Source of the DNA: a virus
Direction: 5' to 3' (one strand)
IMG/VR virus record: IMGVR_UViG_3300036861_000805
Coordinates: 1-64,000 of that record
DNA length: 64,000 nucleotides
Part shown: positions 35,475 through 44,603 of the stretch, in pieces
Layout of the letters: each line of letters opens with the position of its first letter
Position numbering within the stretch: position 1 is the stretch's first letter
Program-made: the position numbers and the translations under genes
The notes under the pieces: generated by a model
Database searches by the model: none
What the model was told of the DNA's origin: nothing
What the model saw: the letters and a program-made list of their open reading frames with translations, nothing else

Positions 35475-36160
35475 GCCTCGCCGTACTCGCCGAGGAGTCT
35501 CTCCAGAATGGTGAGTTCGAGCCAGACGACGCGCGGGTAGTCCTCGCCCCAGGAATTCAGAAGAGGCACGCCACCTATCTCCGCATAGTTCGGAGAGGCG
35601 AGCGCCTCAAGAATCTCGTCTACGCTTCCAGCCCAGCGGTACTCCCCGATTCCGTAAACGGGATTCGGTTCCTCTTTTTCCCGTCTGCTCCAGAGCACAG
35701 AACCCTGCGAGTTGAGGATGCGTGCGCCGGCGTCGATCGAGGTGCCGTTGTTATCGCCAGGATTGGTGTCGTCCCATTCGTCCGAGGCCTTGGCCTGGTT
35801 CCAGAGCCACGCGCCATCAAAGAGCACCTTGTAGAACTGCGTGATCGCCCTCGAGAGCGAGAAGCCGACGCAGGCCGACAGGCGTCCCTGGTTGTAGAAG
35901 TGGTACCAAGCGTCGCGATCCGGGAGTTGGCCGTTATCGACGAGGATCGCGTGTCCTCCTTCGATTATGCCCAGGTTCGGCCGCCTGACCCACCAACGGT
36001 TGTCGAAGAATTCTGGCTTGTCGCAGCTTGAGTACCAGTTGATCCCGAGGACAACGGGGGTGCGTCGGAAGCGCTCGGGCTCGGGCGCAGCCGCAAGTGG
36101 GTAGCGCTCGACGTGCCGCCAGGTCGTCGGGGTTCTCCTGCCGAATCCTGTTTCGCTCAC
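35441..36160 (-). CDS. papain-like (C1) fold protein, permuted motif order
   Basis: 239 residues. NQGRLSACVGFSLSRAI matches the papain 'QG.CGSCWAFS' box: Gln 91 and Cys 97 are six apart, as in papain. LLNSWGEDYPR provides the NSWG Asn (202). The catalytic His should lie between them but no His is there. The only match, GGHAILV (His 70), is upstream, so the motif order is H-Q-C-N. Either a circularly permuted enzyme or an inactive relative. It lies next to the endolysin, so peptidoglycan cross-bridge cleavage is a possible role. Confidence 0.6.
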   Translation of the reverse strand: MSETGFGRRTPTTWRHVERYPLAAAPEPERFRRTPVVLGINWYSSCDKPEFFDNRWWVRRPNLGIIEGGHAILVDNGQLPDRDAWYHFYNQGRLSACVGFSLSRAITQFYKVLFDGAWLWNQAKASDEWDDTNPGDNNGTSIDAGARILNSQGSVLWSRREKEEPNPVYGIGEYRWAGSVDEILEALASPNYAEIGGVPLLNSWGEDYPRVVWLELTILERLLGEYGEACVLSRMETTS

Positions 36161-37005
36161 AGCAGCTTCAACTCCTCGTTCGTGAGAGGTGGACGGACGG
36201 TGAACATGTATTCCCCCGGAAAACGGGAGTAACCGCGCAGCGACTCGATTAGCTCCGGCGCTCGCTCAGATCCGTTTGAGCCCCATTCGGCGGTATCGAA
36301 GGTCCCGGGCTTGATGCACTGGATGACGTGGCGCTCGCTGTGGAAGTGAGCCAGGTCCCCAACCCGGAAGGGGCTCCCGATCTTGGGCCAGTCATCCTCG
36401 TGGTCGTCTGTATTCCCTGCGCCCGAGTAGTTGTACTTCGAGGGATCGGGAACAATGATCCCGCTCTTCGTCTGCGCATAGCGGCTCGACTGCACGACCA
36501 TCGCCGAGCAGTCACTCTCACCACCGGCTTCGGGATCGACCGTGGGATCAAACAGCCGATGCTGATCGTAGTGCCAGCGGTCAGCGTTGGCGATGGTCTT
36601 GCGCCAGAAATCGTTGATCCAGAACTGCACCTTGGCAAGAGCCGTTCCCACGGCGATGAGCCCCGCCTCGTCCTGGACGATCTTGCGCGAGTAGAAGTCG
36701 AGCGCATACTCGCCCTTGTGCGGGCCCGTGGGCACGCGTCGCGTGCGGATGTGCTCCCACACCTCCTTGCCATAGCTGCCGTCCCGCGGATCCGTCTTCT
36801 TGCGGATCCCCTGGTTGATCTTGAGGTCGGCAACGAGTTCCCACAGATTGCGGTTGTAGTGCTGGTCGTAGTCCGTCCACTCGAGCTTGCCGATGCGCCC
36901 GAAGAAGCGTTTGAGCGCCTCCGCCGTCGGCCCCTTGGACTTGAGCGGCCCCGCCGCCAGACCATAGGGGACGGTGAACGGGAACTGTTCGGGCGTAAGA
37001 CTCAC
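36157..37005 (-). CDS. endolysin, NlpC/P60-type peptidase
   Basis: 282 residues. Residues 10-90 are an N-terminal domain with peptidoglycan-binding features (YGLAAGPLKSKGPTAEALKR; LWELVADLKINQGIRKK; SYGKEVWEHI). The catalytic domain has GGESDCSAMVVQSSRYA (Cys 166) and FRVGDLAHFHSERHVIQCI (His 226), the NlpC/P60 Cys-His pair, with GPGTF-type loops. It would cleave peptidoglycan peptides at lysis. Joined by 4-base overlaps to both neighbours. Confidence 0.8.
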   Translation of the reverse strand: MSLTPEQFPFTVPYGLAAGPLKSKGPTAEALKRFFGRIGKLEWTDYDQHYNRNLWELVADLKINQGIRKKTDPRDGSYGKEVWEHIRTRRVPTGPHKGEYALDFYSRKIVQDEAGLIAVGTALAKVQFWINDFWRKTIANADRWHYDQHRLFDPTVDPEAGGESDCSAMVVQSSRYAQTKSGIIVPDPSKYNYSGAGNTDDHEDDWPKIGSPFRVGDLAHFHSERHVIQCIKPGTFDTAEWGSNGSERAPELIESLRGYSRFPGEYMFTVRPPLTNEELKLL

Positions 37006-37610
37006 AGGACGTACTCACCGAGGTAGTCCACGCCCGGCCAATCGGCCCACTGTGCATAGGACGGAGCCGGTTTGCCTTCGACCGGATAAACCCCGAAGAC
37101 GGGCTGCGAGGTCGGCCATCCGAGATCACGCGCGATCCGATCCATGCTGTCGGGAGTCGCGTTTGGGTTCTCGTTCAGATACGCCTCCACGAGACACGTG
37201 AAGCCCGCGTCGATAAGCGGCCGCGCCGCCTCGCGCGACTGCAGGGGCGTGTTGAAGTTCGTGCAGATGGCGAGCGGACACGAGGGAAGCGATCCACCCC
37301 CAGCGCCCTTGATGACGTTCATGATGCCTTCGTAGTCTCCCGGACCTTCGAGCTCGGCGATCGCGAGATCGGCGTTCCCCGGTGTCTTGTAGATACTCCC
37401 GCCCTCCGTGAACCAACACCCCGCGAGAATGCCGCGCGCGTGGAAAGCGGCCACGTATTCGTTCCAGATCGAGCGGTTGTAGGCCTCCGTCGCAGGGTCG
37501 TCCAGCTCAAGCACGACCCATTCGTAGCCCTTCTGCTGAGCGAGCGCCGCCGTCTCGGCTAGTGAGTGGCGGCCGGAGGTATAACCCTTCATCGGCCCCC
37601 ACGCGAGCAT
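37002..37610 (-). CDS. glycoside-hydrolase-like TIM-barrel protein
   Basis: 202 residues. Strand-helix alternation typical of a barrel (YEWVVLELDDPATEAYN; AAFHARGILAGCWFTEGG; LAIAELEGPGDYEGIMNV; LPSCPLAICTNFNTP; FTCLVEAYLNENPNATP). The acidic residues ELDD, ELEG and VEAYLNE at strand ends could be catalytic. GH25/DUF1906-like lysins have this look. It lies upstream of the endolysin in the late operon. Confidence 0.55.
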   Translation of the reverse strand: MLAWGPMKGYTSGRHSLAETAALAQQKGYEWVVLELDDPATEAYNRSIWNEYVAAFHARGILAGCWFTEGGSIYKTPGNADLAIAELEGPGDYEGIMNVIKGAGGGSLPSCPLAICTNFNTPLQSREAARPLIDAGFTCLVEAYLNENPNATPDSMDRIARDLGWPTSQPVFGVYPVEGKPAPSYAQWADWPGVDYLGEYVL

Positions 37611-37617
37611 TACGCCT

Positions 37618-37941
37618 CTACGGAAAGGGGCGGGAGGGCGGCGCCTCCTTCAACGCCGCGATCTCTGCTCGCATTTCGATGATGGCCTGCCCGTGTGCGT
37701 CGACGTCCCGCTTGATCGCGTCCGTGAAGTCCGCGTTTGCCTTGACGACATCGCGCAGGCCAGTCACGTCGTATTCCTTCTCGCCGCCGACCCAGCGCTT
37801 CCACAGCGGTAGCTTCGACGTGAAGCCCTTGCCGAGCACCTTCTTCGAGAGGTCGTCGATGCGTACCACGAGCGCGTTCATGTCCGCGCCGGTGGGCGGC
37901 TGTGTCGGCTTAGCGCTTGCCTGAAGCTTCTTCTTCGGCAC
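37618..37941 (-). CDS. 107-residue hypothetical protein
   Basis: Starts MPKKKLQASAKPTQPPTGAD. Basic Pro-rich start, then a helical/coiled region (DLRDVVKANADFTDAIKRD-type) with IIEMRAEIAALKEAP at the end. May be a small tail or lysis accessory. No family recognised. Confidence 0.65.
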   Translation of the reverse strand: MPKKKLQASAKPTQPPTGADMNALVVRIDDLSKKVLGKGFTSKLPLWKRWVGGEKEYDVTGLRDVVKANADFTDAIKRDVDAHGQAIIEMRAEIAALKEAPPSRPFP

Positions 37942-37977
37942 GAGGAGAAGAGTAGTCCTAGTTCAGGACGACGATGG

Positions 37978-38002
37978 AGGGCACGTCATGCTTATGTGCC
38001 CT
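37978..38002 (-). other. hairpin at the end of the collagen-like gene
   Basis: AGGGCAC / GTGCCCT stem around an 11-base loop, overlapping the stop of the 38001 gene. No T run; possible mRNA-processing hairpin. Confidence 0.4.
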
Positions 38003-38684
38003 ACTTCGACTTGCAGGGTGGCGGCTTCCCGTTCGTACAGGGCTTCGGCGAGGGTGGGTTGGGCGGCTCCGGTGTCCCCGGAGGGCCCGGGTTTCCCGGC
38101 GGCCCCGGCGGCCCGGGTGTCCCCGGCGGCCCCTGACCCTCGGCCCCCGGCGGGCCCTGTGGTCCCGCTGGTCCTGTCGGCCCGGCCGGTCCTGCGGCGC
38201 CCGCTGGCCCCTGTACCCCCCTGCAGATCATCGGGTGCGCCAGGCAGAAAGTGCGAATGGCGACCGCGAGCTCGCGTTCTGTTGGAGCGCGTCCTACCGC
38301 ACCGGTCGTACCCATGCGCCCTCGGCAGGGATCGCTGGCGCTGTTGCAGAAGACCGTGATGGCGCGTACTAGCTGCGCCCGCGTCGGATCGGGCCCGCGT
38401 GCTCCTTGCGGACCTGCCGGCCCGCGCGCCCCGACTTCCCCCGGCTTCACTTTCTTGGCGGCAAAGCGGCGCTCGAGCGCGTCGATACAGGCTTTCTCCC
38501 TCAGTCCTGCGCACACGCCTGTCCGAATGATCCGCTCGGTCGTCTGTACGCGCCGCTCCGTCTGCCACTGCTTATACGCACTCGCCGCCTGGGCGGTGGC
38601 TACGAGAACGAACAGCGCGACAATGACGATGCCTAGGGCATTGCGCGCTCGCATCTCTCCCTGCTCGAACTCAGGTGCGCTCAT
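38001..38684 (-). CDS. membrane-anchored collagen-like protein
   Basis: 227 residues. The N-terminal transmembrane helix ([20 protein letters not shown]) is followed by a helical region, then two collagen-like G-x-y blocks ([17 protein letters not shown]; a longer one near residue 155-215 rich in GPP). The Cys-rich tail ([13 protein letters not shown]) may cross-link chains. The helix suggests it sits in the host membrane or envelope rather than in the virion. One of three collagen-like proteins here. Confidence 0.7.
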   Translation of the reverse strand: MSAPEFEQGEMRARNALGIVIVALFVLVATAQAASAYKQWQTERRVQTTERIIRTGVCAGLREKACIDALERRFAAKKVKPGEVGARGPAGPQGARGPDPTRAQLVRAITVFCNSASDPCRGRMGTTGAVGRAPTERELAVAIRTFCLAHPMICRGVQGPAGAAGPAGPTGPAGPQGPPGAEGQGPPGTPGPPGPPGNPGPPGTPEPPNPPSPKPCTNGKPPPCKSK

Positions 38685-39090
38685 TCGAACCTTTCAGGAT
38701 CCGACGAATGACCTTTCTGTCGTGCCAATCAAGGGAGCTTTGAACCGCGACAAGCAGAGCGATGGCGATCAGTCCTGCCGTGATGATGAGCCCTACGGTA
38801 CTCACGCGGGCTGGGCCTGGAATAGCTGGAGGCTGGAGCCCAGCGTAAAGACCGATCGAGACAACAATCACTGCCTGTGCGATCCGCAGAACCTCACGGC
38901 GCAAGTAGCCGCGCGCGAGCAAGTGCAAGTCCTCCGCTCCTAGCGCTCTCGCATAGCGGTAGTCCAACCAAAGCGCACGAACACGCAGGCTCGCGACGCA
39001 GAGAGCAAGGAGCCCTGCACCAAACCAGATCGCTTCGATCAGCGTCCAATCGCCCCATTGCGGTATCTCGATCAAGGTCGTCGCCATCAT
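38671..39090 (-). CDS. 139-residue membrane protein
   Basis: Starts [20 protein letters not shown]. Three hydrophobic segments ([51 protein letters not shown]) with basic linkers. It overlaps the collagen-like gene. A lysis-related membrane protein (holin-like or antiholin) is possible. Confidence 0.7.
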   Translation of the reverse strand: MMATTLIEIPQWGDWTLIEAIWFGAGLLALCVASLRVRALWLDYRYARALGAEDLHLLARGYLRREVLRIAQAVIVVSIGLYAGLQPPAIPGPARVSTVGLIITAGLIAIALLVAVQSSLDWHDRKVIRRILKGSNERT

Positions 39091-39254
39091 TCGCTCGCGC
39101 TTTTTCTGCGCCGGGGATCGAAGAGATCACGCTCCCGACGCAGATGCTCTACGCGGGCCAAGCGGCGCTCGTGGTCATGGAGCTGCTGCTCATGTTCAAC
39201 GAGCCTCTTCTCAATTGCCTCGTCGCTGATGCGGCGCTTGCGTACTAGTCTCAT
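39087..39254 (-). CDS. 55-residue coiled-coil protein
   Basis: MRLVRKRRISDEAIEKRLVE continuing HEQQLHDHERRLARVEHLR: a short basic start then a charged coiled coil with heptads. ATGA overlaps both sides, between two membrane proteins, so it could be a spanin-like or antiholin partner. Confidence 0.6.
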   Translation of the reverse strand: MRLVRKRRISDEAIEKRLVEHEQQLHDHERRLARVEHLRRERDLFDPRRRKSASE

Positions 39255-39466
39255 CGTTTTCGCTCCGCAGCCTCCAGGGCCCTTTGCGCGATTTCAGCCT
39301 GTTTGTAGACAAGATCCATTGCTCGGTCTCGCTCGGCCAGCACTCTCCCGTGTGCGGCTCCGCTGACGATCCAGCCGCGGATGAAAGCGAGCGCAAAGAA
39401 GGCGAGAATTCCAAGCGCGCCCGCATTCGAGAGCCACTGAAGCAGTGGATCGGGCGTTTGTGCCAA
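39251..39466 (-). CDS. 71-residue single-pass membrane protein
   Basis: TTG start. One transmembrane helix (ALGILAFFALAFIRGWIVSG) then a charged helix (AERDRAMDLVYKQAEIAQRA). Typical of small holin-like or lysis accessory proteins. The 96 bases upstream hold only a 13-codon ORF and no clear promoter. Confidence 0.65.
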   Translation of the reverse strand: MAQTPDPLLQWLSNAGALGILAFFALAFIRGWIVSGAAHGRVLAERDRAMDLVYKQAEIAQRALEAAERKR

Positions 39467-39562
39467 CTCACTGATCAGGGCTTGTCTTTGACACCGGCTG
39501 CCTCCCCATTATCTCCCCGGAAGCGTATGCTCGCCTGCGGACGCCTCTAGTCGGGTTCGGGA

Positions 39563-40156
39563 TCAGCGGTTACTTGCGAAGACCCCATAGAAGCAATCGC
39601 CTACTGCTCCGTCCTCGTTGAGATGAGCCACGAACCCGGGGGCTCCAAGCCATTCCTCAAGTTGCTCTCGATGAAGTTCCTGGGGATGGCCTTCCCTCGC
39701 CGGCATGTTGAGCCACTCGAAGATTCTGATCGTCGCAGCGGCGGCTTTAGCTCGAGCAATGATTCGACCCGGATCTTTCGCATGGGTCAGCACGTTGTAG
39801 ATCCAGGCGTCATCAAATGCTTGCCGCCCGGTGGTGCCGTTCTTGCTCGCAACGAAGTCCTCTCCCTCTTCGGATTTCAAGGCAACTCCATGAGCCTTGT
39901 AGCGAGCCTTCACCCAAGGCGGGTAGGGGGCGGGATCGACTACCAGCACCCGGCCAAAGTTCACGCACTTGAGAAGAAGCGAGACGGGCCCGCCGCCGAT
40001 GTCAACGACAGAACGTCCGCCGAGATCGAAGGTCGGAGGATGCGCACAGTTCCAACTCGCGAGTAATCCCATGCGGGGCGCGTATGCGAGTTGCTTCTGC
40101 TCCTCATGAAAGCTATTGCAACAGTCCCCGAACCACTCAGCGTCGAACGAAGGCAA
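39563..40156 (-). CDS. class I SAM-dependent methyltransferase
   Basis: 197 residues. GGRSVVDIGGGPVSLLLKCV is motif I (VDIGGGP), RVLVVDPAPYPPWVK is the second strand with its acidic end, and DDAWIYNVLTHAKDPG carries the motif following strand 4. It overlaps another methyltransferase and sits next to a glycosyltransferase, so it may methylate a sugar or glycan. Substrate unknown. Confidence 0.75.
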   Translation of the reverse strand: MPSFDAEWFGDCCNSFHEEQKQLAYAPRMGLLASWNCAHPPTFDLGGRSVVDIGGGPVSLLLKCVNFGRVLVVDPAPYPPWVKARYKAHGVALKSEEGEDFVASKNGTTGRQAFDDAWIYNVLTHAKDPGRIIARAKAAAATIRIFEWLNMPAREGHPQELHREQLEEWLGAPGFVAHLNEDGAVGDCFYGVFASNR

Positions 40157-40715
40157 GGCCGCTCCATCTCCAGTAGCCGTGCGGAACGAATTCCATCGTC
40201 TTGCGCGTCAGACGTTTGTCGTGACGGAAGCCGATCTCCGCCAGATGCTCGATCCAGTAGCCGTCATTCTTGCAATTGACGTGGTGGTGGCCGCCTTGCC
40301 CAGGTTGTCCATGCGTCATGAGCAGAATCTTCGCGGCCCGGAAAGTGGCGAAGAAGTTCGACATATAGCGCTCTTCGACGTGCTCCACGAATTCGCATGA
40401 CCAGCAAAGATCGAACTCGCGGCCAGGGACGTAGGGGCCCTTCGTGTAGTCGTGCTGCACAATCCAGGGATCGCCTTGTGGCATACCCTCGACTCCGAGA
40501 ACGTCGCAGCCGAGATCGCGGAAGTAGCGGAGCGCATGCCCCTCACCGCAGCCGACGTCGATCACGGAGCGGACCTTGCGACGCTTCACGATCCAGGACC
40601 ACAGCTGCGGACAGTAGCTTCCGGCGTCTCCTCCGACGAGATAACCGCCGAGATGACCAGCCTTGAGCATGTTGCTGACCATGATGGGCTTCCGAGGAGT
40701 TCCGAATTCACTCAC
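40137..40715 (-). CDS. class I SAM-dependent methyltransferase
   Basis: 192 residues. RSVIDVGCGEGHALRYFRDL is motif I, GCDVLGVEGMPQGDP the second strand, and DLCWSCEFVEHVEERYMSNF the post-strand-4 motif of glycan or small-molecule methyltransferases. It belongs with the adjacent methyltransferase and glycosyltransferase as a modification cassette. Substrate unknown. Confidence 0.78.
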   Translation of the reverse strand: MSEFGTPRKPIMVSNMLKAGHLGGYLVGGDAGSYCPQLWSWIVKRRKVRSVIDVGCGEGHALRYFRDLGCDVLGVEGMPQGDPWIVQHDYTKGPYVPGREFDLCWSCEFVEHVEERYMSNFFATFRAAKILLMTHGQPGQGGHHHVNCKNDGYWIEHLAEIGFRHDKRLTRKTMEFVPHGYWRWSGLAFVRR

Positions 40716-40727
40716 CGACTTCTCCTC

Positions 40728-41843
40728 TTACTCGAAGAATCCCGTCGCCCAGAGTGTGTCAAGTTGATCGAACCAACGCATGAACATCGAGCCGACAGCC
40801 TCAAGCGAGAACCGCGTAATCGCATAACTTCGGATCGCCTGTCGGTCGAGACTGACCACCTCCTCGACTGCAGCTGCGCCCTGCTTGGGGGTGCGAAAGA
40901 GTCTCCCGCTGGCGGGACTAAGAAGTTCGGGGAAGGCCCCCCAGTCCGAAGCTACGACCGGCGCACCGGCAAGCATGGCCTCGACGGCGACACCACCGAA
41001 GGGCTCGATGTACTTGGTGGGCACGAGTACGGCTGCGGCTTTGGCCATCAATTCCGCACGTTCGGCGAAGTGCACTTCTCCCACGTATTCGAGATCGCCT
41101 GTGATCTCGTCCCCTTCGTAGTTCACGACCCTGCCCTTGCTCCACTCTCGAGCGCCAGGGCCCGCGATGATGAGCTTGCGTCCTGCACGTTCGGCGATCA
41201 TGGCCGCGATGTCGACACCCTTACGCTGGATCACGCGGCCCATGTAGAGGAGATAATCGCCGGGTTCGGCGAGGTAGAACTGCGCCGGCTCGAAGAAGTT
41301 CGGGATCACCTGGTGGTAAGCGGGGCCATCGGTGATTCGGCGCAACCCGTACACGTGGTGCATCCAGGCATAGCTCTCGAAAGCGGAGAAGGGACTCCAG
41401 AATCCCTCGTAGCCGATTCCGTATTCGACGCAGAGCGGGCCGCGCCGACAGTCATCTCCTGAGATCGCCTGCCCGATCGGCTGCTGCGTTCCGGTGATGA
41501 GGCATAGATAGTCGCGCTCGCGCATGCGTTCTCGGATCGCATCGATGGCCTTGACTGCGGGCTCTTGCCAGTACGGTAGGGCGGCGTCCCACTCGAAGGG
41601 TGTGCCCGCAGTGTTGAAGCCTTCCCCGAAACCCCAGCGCTCGCGGTCGGCTTGGGTCGTGATGACGACGTGCTCGGTCGCGCGGAAGTAGTCATCCGTG
41701 ATGTCCGGTCCGTACGAGAAGACTTCGCAACCCTGATCGAGCATCATCGGACAGAAGCGATGGTGCTTCATGGTGTAGGCACAAGTCGAATGTTGCTCGG
41801 TCAGCGTTGTGTGCGGCAACGAGATGACATGCAGGCGTCTCAT
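40728..41843 (-). CDS. GT4-type glycosyltransferase
   Basis: 371 residues from ATG 41843. YLLYMGRVIQRKGVDIAAMI and EPFGGVAVEAMLAGAPVVAS (an E-x7-E motif) define the GT-B fold donor-site half of GT4 glycosyltransferases. The N-terminal half (YTMKHHRFCPMMLDQGCEVF; GPDITDDYFRATEHVVITTQ) is the acceptor domain. Phage glycosyltransferases next to tail genes can glycosylate virion proteins; the nearby collagen-like fibres are candidate acceptors. TCCCGC-TG-GCGGGA occurs inside the gene. Confidence 0.8.
   Translation of the reverse strand: MRRLHVISLPHTTLTEQHSTCAYTMKHHRFCPMMLDQGCEVFSYGPDITDDYFRATEHVVITTQADRERWGFGEGFNTAGTPFEWDAALPYWQEPAVKAIDAIRERMRERDYLCLITGTQQPIGQAISGDDCRRGPLCVEYGIGYEGFWSPFSAFESYAWMHHVYGLRRITDGPAYHQVIPNFFEPAQFYLAEPGDYLLYMGRVIQRKGVDIAAMIAERAGRKLIIAGPGAREWSKGRVVNYEGDEITGDLEYVGEVHFAERAELMAKAAAVLVPTKYIEPFGGVAVEAMLAGAPVVASDWGAFPELLSPASGRLFRTPKQGAAAVEEVVSLDRQAIRSYAITRFSLEAVGSMFMRWFDQLDTLWATGFFE
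40904..40917. repeat. TCCCGC-TG-GCGGGA palindrome, copy 5
   Basis: Perfect 14-base copy inside the glycosyltransferase gene. Confidence 0.6.
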
Positions 41844-41856
41844 GCCCGCCAGCAGT

Positions 41857-42342
41857 TCAGCTGGCCCGGATGAAGCCCGCGGACAGATCGACGATGATGT
41901 CGTCCCCGTTCGGAACGGCGTAAGAGCCATTCACGATCAGATCATGGGCGCTGACAGGGACGAGGTTCGCATCCGTACCCGCCGTCGTGTCGTTGTCGTA
42001 GGCGATGAGCATCTGCGCCCAGATGTCACCCGCGGAGATGATCGCGAAGGTCTGCACGGGGATCGCGATGGTGATCGAGTTCGTGGTGTCGTCGACCGTG
42101 TAGGCCGCGAGATCGACATCCGTCAACGTCTTGCGGCCGTACCCCACATTCGTGACCTCGTTCGTTGTGCCAGCCAGAACATCGGCGACGGTGTCCTTCG
42201 TCTTCAGGACTGAGGGCTGCTCGAGTCCAGACTCCGCGAGCACCAGCAGGATGAAGGCGCTGTTCGTGGGATCGTTGTTGTTGACGCGGTTGTAGAGCTC
42301 GACCTCGCGTCCCAGAGAGACATTCGCCTGCCACTGGGGCAT
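41857..42342 (-). CDS. 161-residue virion protein candidate
   Basis: Starts MPQWQANVSLGREVELYNRV; beta-rich, Asn/Thr/Val-rich (NSAFILLVLAESGLEQPSVL; TNSITIAIPVQTFAIISAGD). Typical of phage minor structural proteins. It starts right after the 50-residue gene upstream with a TAATG-type junction. Confidence 0.65.
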   Translation of the reverse strand: MPQWQANVSLGREVELYNRVNNNDPTNSAFILLVLAESGLEQPSVLKTKDTVADVLAGTTNEVTNVGYGRKTLTDVDLAAYTVDDTTNSITIAIPVQTFAIISAGDIWAQMLIAYDNDTTAGTDANLVPVSAHDLIVNGSYAVPNGDDIIVDLSAGFIRAS

Positions 42343-42494
42343 TACTTCACCGGCCTGGGCGTGATCGTCTGCGGGCCCTTGATCGTGACCTTGGCGGGTA
42401 GCACAGTGCGCCTGGTTAGAACGAGCTCGGGCCGCATCTGCTGTTCGTTGCCGCTGCGAGTTACGGTAGCCTCAAGAACTTCGCTCTTGGACAC
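42342..42494 (-). CDS. 50-residue hypothetical protein
   Basis: GTG start at 42494. Reads MSKSEVLEATVTRSGNEQQM and ends in a strand-rich KVTIKGPQTITPRPVK. Lies between two structural genes; a small virion component is possible. Confidence 0.55.
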   Translation of the reverse strand: MSKSEVLEATVTRSGNEQQMRPELVLTRRTVLPAKVTIKGPQTITPRPVK

Positions 42495-42503
42495 GTCAGG
42501 ATC

Positions 42504-43829
42504 CTAGACTCCGTCACGGACGCCGTCGAAGCCTCTGAGACCTCTACCGAAGCCGAGCCCAGCTCGCCGATCCGCATATCTCCAGTTCATGCCCACGATG
42601 GGCTGGAAATCCTCGCCCACCAACTCCGTTACCGTGCCACGATCGCGTGCGCTGTCGTGCGCGAGCCCGCCCGACTGCCGCTGGAAGCTGCCGAAGGCCT
42701 GTGAGTGCCGGTTACCTGCAGTCTGCGGATGACGAAACGGCGGCGCGTCCACATCCTGGAATGAGACGACGCCTTGGTTGAGGGCTGCATCGCAGACCCC
42801 GAAGCCGATGGACGAGCCGTTCGTCGCTGGACTGTACTCCGTTTCCGCGGACTCGTGGGCCAGATCGTTGGCGAAGAACACCAGTCCGCGCGGCAGGTAC
42901 GGCGTCGTGACGCTGCCCGTCTGGCCGCTCGTGTGGTGGTAGACCCAGCGCCCGACGGCGGCATCCTCGAAGGCCATCCACGCGTACTGTCGCGCGATGC
43001 TCCCCTCAACCTTCGTGAAGTTGAGCGTGAAGCCGTCGGCATCCATGGAGTCCAGCTCGGCTGTCACCTGCAAAACGGGGTGATAGTCGGTCACGCCAGG
43101 GATGGGAGCGAAGACGTTTGCATCGCGGGTCATGGCGATGCACTTATCGCCCTGGGCGATCTGGTTCGTGTAGACGTCACCTGAAAGTGAGCCGCACCAG
43201 ATACTGAACTGGTTATTGGCGTCGTCGGCCGCACCGATCATCACCCGCGCCATGCTCGCGTCCGCGATCTCCAGCGTCGTCACTTGCGTCGTTACGAACA
43301 ACACCGCCCCAGGCGTGAAGCCAAGGCCGCTGATGGACTGCAAGCCGGGAGCGCTCGGTGACAACTCAACGCCGCAGTCGTAGCCACCCTGCCCGGCGAG
43401 CGCCAGGTAGAGCACATCTAGGTCGAAAGGCAGCGGGTTCGGCACATTGAAGGCGAAACCATCATCCGCGAAGCCGTTGAAGTCGGCCAGCTCGGGCAAG
43501 ATCTGAAGCTCGCTGAGCCAAGCGCTGCGCTGCGTCGTCGTGAGATAGGGATGGAAGACCTTGGCCCCAAACTGATGCCCCCTGGCTGCCCCGCCGAGGA
43601 AGAAATAGTTGGAGGCCGCGACACCGTTGCCCGGATAGTGCGCAGTGACGATCAGGGCCTCCGGGCGAAAGGCGAGACCCGTCTGCGCCGGGTAGCTCTC
43701 CTCCGGCAACGCACTGCTGAGAGTAATGACGCCAGCCGCCGACTGCCGCTCGCTTCCCATGAGTGCGAGCCAGTGGCGATAGCGGTCGGCGTTCGAGGCA
43801 TTGACTGCCGTGTACTCGAAGCCACTCAT
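42504..43829 (-). CDS. 441-residue virion protein candidate
   Basis: Starts MSGFEYTAVNASNADRYRHW (ATGA overlap with the upstream gene; longer start rejected). Large beta-rich, Gly/Ala/aromatic sequence (AGQGGYDCGVELSPSAPGLQ; LNFTKVEGSIARQYAWMAFE). Likely a minor tail or fibre component by position and composition. No domain recognised. Confidence 0.65.
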   Translation of the reverse strand: MSGFEYTAVNASNADRYRHWLALMGSERQSAAGVITLSSALPEESYPAQTGLAFRPEALIVTAHYPGNGVAASNYFFLGGAARGHQFGAKVFHPYLTTTQRSAWLSELQILPELADFNGFADDGFAFNVPNPLPFDLDVLYLALAGQGGYDCGVELSPSAPGLQSISGLGFTPGAVLFVTTQVTTLEIADASMARVMIGAADDANNQFSIWCGSLSGDVYTNQIAQGDKCIAMTRDANVFAPIPGVTDYHPVLQVTAELDSMDADGFTLNFTKVEGSIARQYAWMAFEDAAVGRWVYHHTSGQTGSVTTPYLPRGLVFFANDLAHESAETEYSPATNGSSIGFGVCDAALNQGVVSFQDVDAPPFRHPQTAGNRHSQAFGSFQRQSGGLAHDSARDRGTVTELVGEDFQPIVGMNWRYADRRAGLGFGRGLRGFDGVRDGV

Positions 43830-44599
43830 CCGATGATCGTCCCGAAGGTGTAGCCGGCGGCGGAAATGTTCTCCATGACTACCTCGACAGGTACCTGACT
43901 CACGCGCGCCTTTCCAGTTGTCGGCGAGACAACCGCCTCCGTCGGTCCCTGCGACAGTCGCGCCCGCGTATTTGCGGTATAGACGGCAACCGTCCACATC
44001 ATGTTCTGGACCGCAACGGAGACCGCCCACGTACCGGGATCTTCCGTCCCGTCGTCGCTAGTCACCTGTTTCGATGCGCCGAGCACGCCGATGATCGCAC
44101 CTGAAGCGGTGCCGACGAACAAGGTCGCATTGGAGTAGCCGCTTGGCCCCGATGTCAGGGTGGCTGAACGATCGAAGCCTCCGACTGAGAGCCAAAGAAC
44201 GTCATAACCCGATCGAAGCGCATCGAGAGAGGGAGAATTTGGGTTGGCATTGGCGCTGTTCGATGCGGGCGTCCCGATTACAAGCGAGTCGCCCCCCGTG
44301 ATGCGGTAGCAGAGGGCGACGATGGGCCGCGACGTCCCGAGTGTGACGGTGATCGTCGCACCCTCGGTCCCATCGGCGATTCGCCAGGCGCAAGATTGCG
44401 TGTCGTCCGAGGCATCGAGACTTGTCTCGTCTAGCTCCGTCCATCCAGCCGGCCAGGAGATTGTGGTTCCGGCTGTGGCACGGACGACAGCAAAAAGAAT
44501 GTCGCCAGAGGAGATGCTCCCCGGAAGGTTGACCGCTTGACTCAGACTCCCAGTGGGCTGATCGGTCGTCGCTCGAGCGGCATCTACCGGAGCGGCCAT
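43826..44599 (-). CDS. 257-residue Ig-like virion protein
   Basis: Starts MAAPVDAARATTDQPTGSLS. SGDILFAVVRATAGTTISWP with 'AGWTELDET' and 'ITVTLGTSRPIVALCYRIT' gives a repeated-strand jelly-roll or Ig-like pattern often found in phage decoration and fibre proteins. It shows the same overall plan as the 56733 protein. Probably a surface domain that binds host or stabilises the tail. Confidence 0.6.
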   Translation of the reverse strand: MAAPVDAARATTDQPTGSLSQAVNLPGSISSGDILFAVVRATAGTTISWPAGWTELDETSLDASDDTQSCAWRIADGTEGATITVTLGTSRPIVALCYRITGGDSLVIGTPASNSANANPNSPSLDALRSGYDVLWLSVGGFDRSATLTSGPSGYSNATLFVGTASGAIIGVLGASKQVTSDDGTEDPGTWAVSVAVQNMMWTVAVYTANTRARLSQGPTEAVVSPTTGKARVSQVPVEVVMENISAAGYTFGTIIG

Positions 44600-44603
44600 C
44601 TAA

